In this document: positions 6,044 to 6,287 of the stretch, in pieces
Layout of the letters: the number at the start of each line of letters is the position of its first letter
Position numbering within the stretch: the first letter of the stretch is position 1
NCBI GenBank assembly: GCA_937858165.1
Contig: CALLZA010000233.1
Span: 1 to 6,287, forward strand
Length of the DNA stretch: 6,287 bases
Direction of reading: 5' to 3'
Origin: an uncultured Ardenticatenia bacterium
GTDB lineage: Bacteria > Chloroflexota > Anaerolineae > Promineifilales > Promineifilaceae
Notes under the pieces: generated by a model
What the model was told of the DNA's origin: nothing
Seen by the model: the letters and a program-made list of their open reading frames with translations, nothing else
Databases searched by the model: none
Made by a program: the position numbers and the translations under genes

Positions 6044-6086
6044 AAAAACGCCCCTCCCGTCCGCGCCGAGCGGACTGGAGAGGCGT
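6044..6086 (-). terminator. Intrinsic terminator-like hairpin in the amt leader
   Basis: On the minus strand, 6086-6070 and 6064-6048 pair over 17 positions. Fifteen are Watson-Crick pairs, one is a G-U wobble in this orientation and one is a mismatch. The loop is 5 nt (TCGGC). The stem runs directly into TTTTT at 6048-6044, then CGTTTC, a standard rho-independent layout. It ends about 40 bases before amt, with no promoter-like hexamer between. It is either the terminator of an unseen upstream gene or an attenuator of amt. The remaining genomic bases up to 6099 show nothing else. Confidence 0.75.
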
Positions 6087-6099
6087 CATGGCCTAATAA

Positions 6100-6169
6100 C
6101 TGTCTCTTATACACATCTGACGCTGCCGACGAGCGATCTAGTGTAGATCTCGGTGGTCGCCGTATCATT
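6100..6169. other. Illumina Nextera adapter, i5 index and P5 sequence (artefact)
   Basis: Position 6100-6118 is CTGTCTCTTATACACATCT, the Nextera transposon mosaic end. 6119-6132 is GACGCTGCCGACGA, the rest of the read-1 adapter. 6133-6140 is an 8-nt index GCGATCTA, whose reverse complement TAGATCGC is the Nextera N501/S501 index. 6141-6169 is the exact reverse complement of the 29-nt P5 flow-cell primer. This is adapter read-through assembled onto a genomic end at about 6099. Any protein predicted across it (ending in the tell-tale LLYTSDAADE) is false. Confidence 0.99.
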
Positions 6170-6287
6170 AAAAAAAAAAAAGATCAGAAGATCGCCTGCC
6201 ATCGTCTGACAGCATAACAACAATAGTGCTGAATCTAGTACCTAGACAAAATGAGAAAAAAAATAAGTAGCTATAGCGAATACAAGG
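6170..6287. other. Poly-A and post-adapter sequence, not genomic
   Basis: Twelve A residues (6170-6181) follow the P5 sequence, as happens when sequencing runs past the end of the template. The remaining 106 bases are A-rich, have no coding potential, and differ sharply in composition from the GC-rich contig. They are probably low-quality base calls past the end of the fragment and should be trimmed. Confidence 0.93.

Noticed and set aside
5537..6217. A long plus-strand open frame opposite amt, running into the right end
   Set aside because: It is antisense to amt over most of its length and ends in LLYTSDAADE, the translation of the Nextera adapter, so it is not a protein of the organism.
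6182..6287. AT-rich tail that could look like a promoter, phage or mobile-element segment
   Set aside because: It follows adapter, P5 sequence and poly-A without a break, so it is post-template base calling rather than genomic DNA.

Overview
The window is one end of a GC-rich bacterial contig. The gene content and style suggest a Chloroflexota bacterium (Anaerolineae/Caldilineae-like). Pointers to this are a CAP protein with a long Pro/Thr linker, a stand-alone GAF reader, and a hairpin built from CGCAAAGA/CGCCAAGA-type 9-mers. This placement is an inference from style, not a database result.

Layout from left to right. Positions 1-567 (minus) hold the 5' part of a gene for a GAF-domain sensor protein, cut by the window edge and apparently leaderless with a GTG start. 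A 159-bp divergent promoter region (568-726) follows. Then comes a plus-strand gene (727-1902) for a membrane-anchored or secreted CAP-domain protein with a C-terminal Ig-like segment. It converges on glnA, and a long two-armed hairpin of 9-nt units (1905-1983) fills the gap. The rest of the genomic part is a nitrogen-assimilation cluster on the minus strand, in transcription order: amt, ammonium transporter (6006-4612); an unrecognised 349-aa protein two bases downstream (4609-3560); and glnA, type I glutamine synthetase (3398-1995). Amt brings ammonium in and GlnA fixes it into glutamine. The middle gene sits where glnK (PII) often lies but is not a PII protein.

The regulatory sequence is the most informative biological part. 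Both amt and glnA have a GC-rich, terminator-like hairpin about 40 nt before their start codons. The glnA upstream region also has two adjacent palindromic 13-mers and a perfect TATAAT overlapping the stop codon of the upstream gene. GlnA has Phe at position 397, where GSI-beta enzymes carry the adenylylated Tyr, so control may rest on expression rather than on covalent modification.

The right end is not biology. Positions 6100-6169 are a Nextera transposon end, an i5 index and the reverse complement of the Illumina P5 primer, followed by poly-A and A-rich sequence to 6287. Genomic sequence ends at about 6099. I see no new defence or mobile system here; the strange right-hand end is adapter read-through built into the contig.
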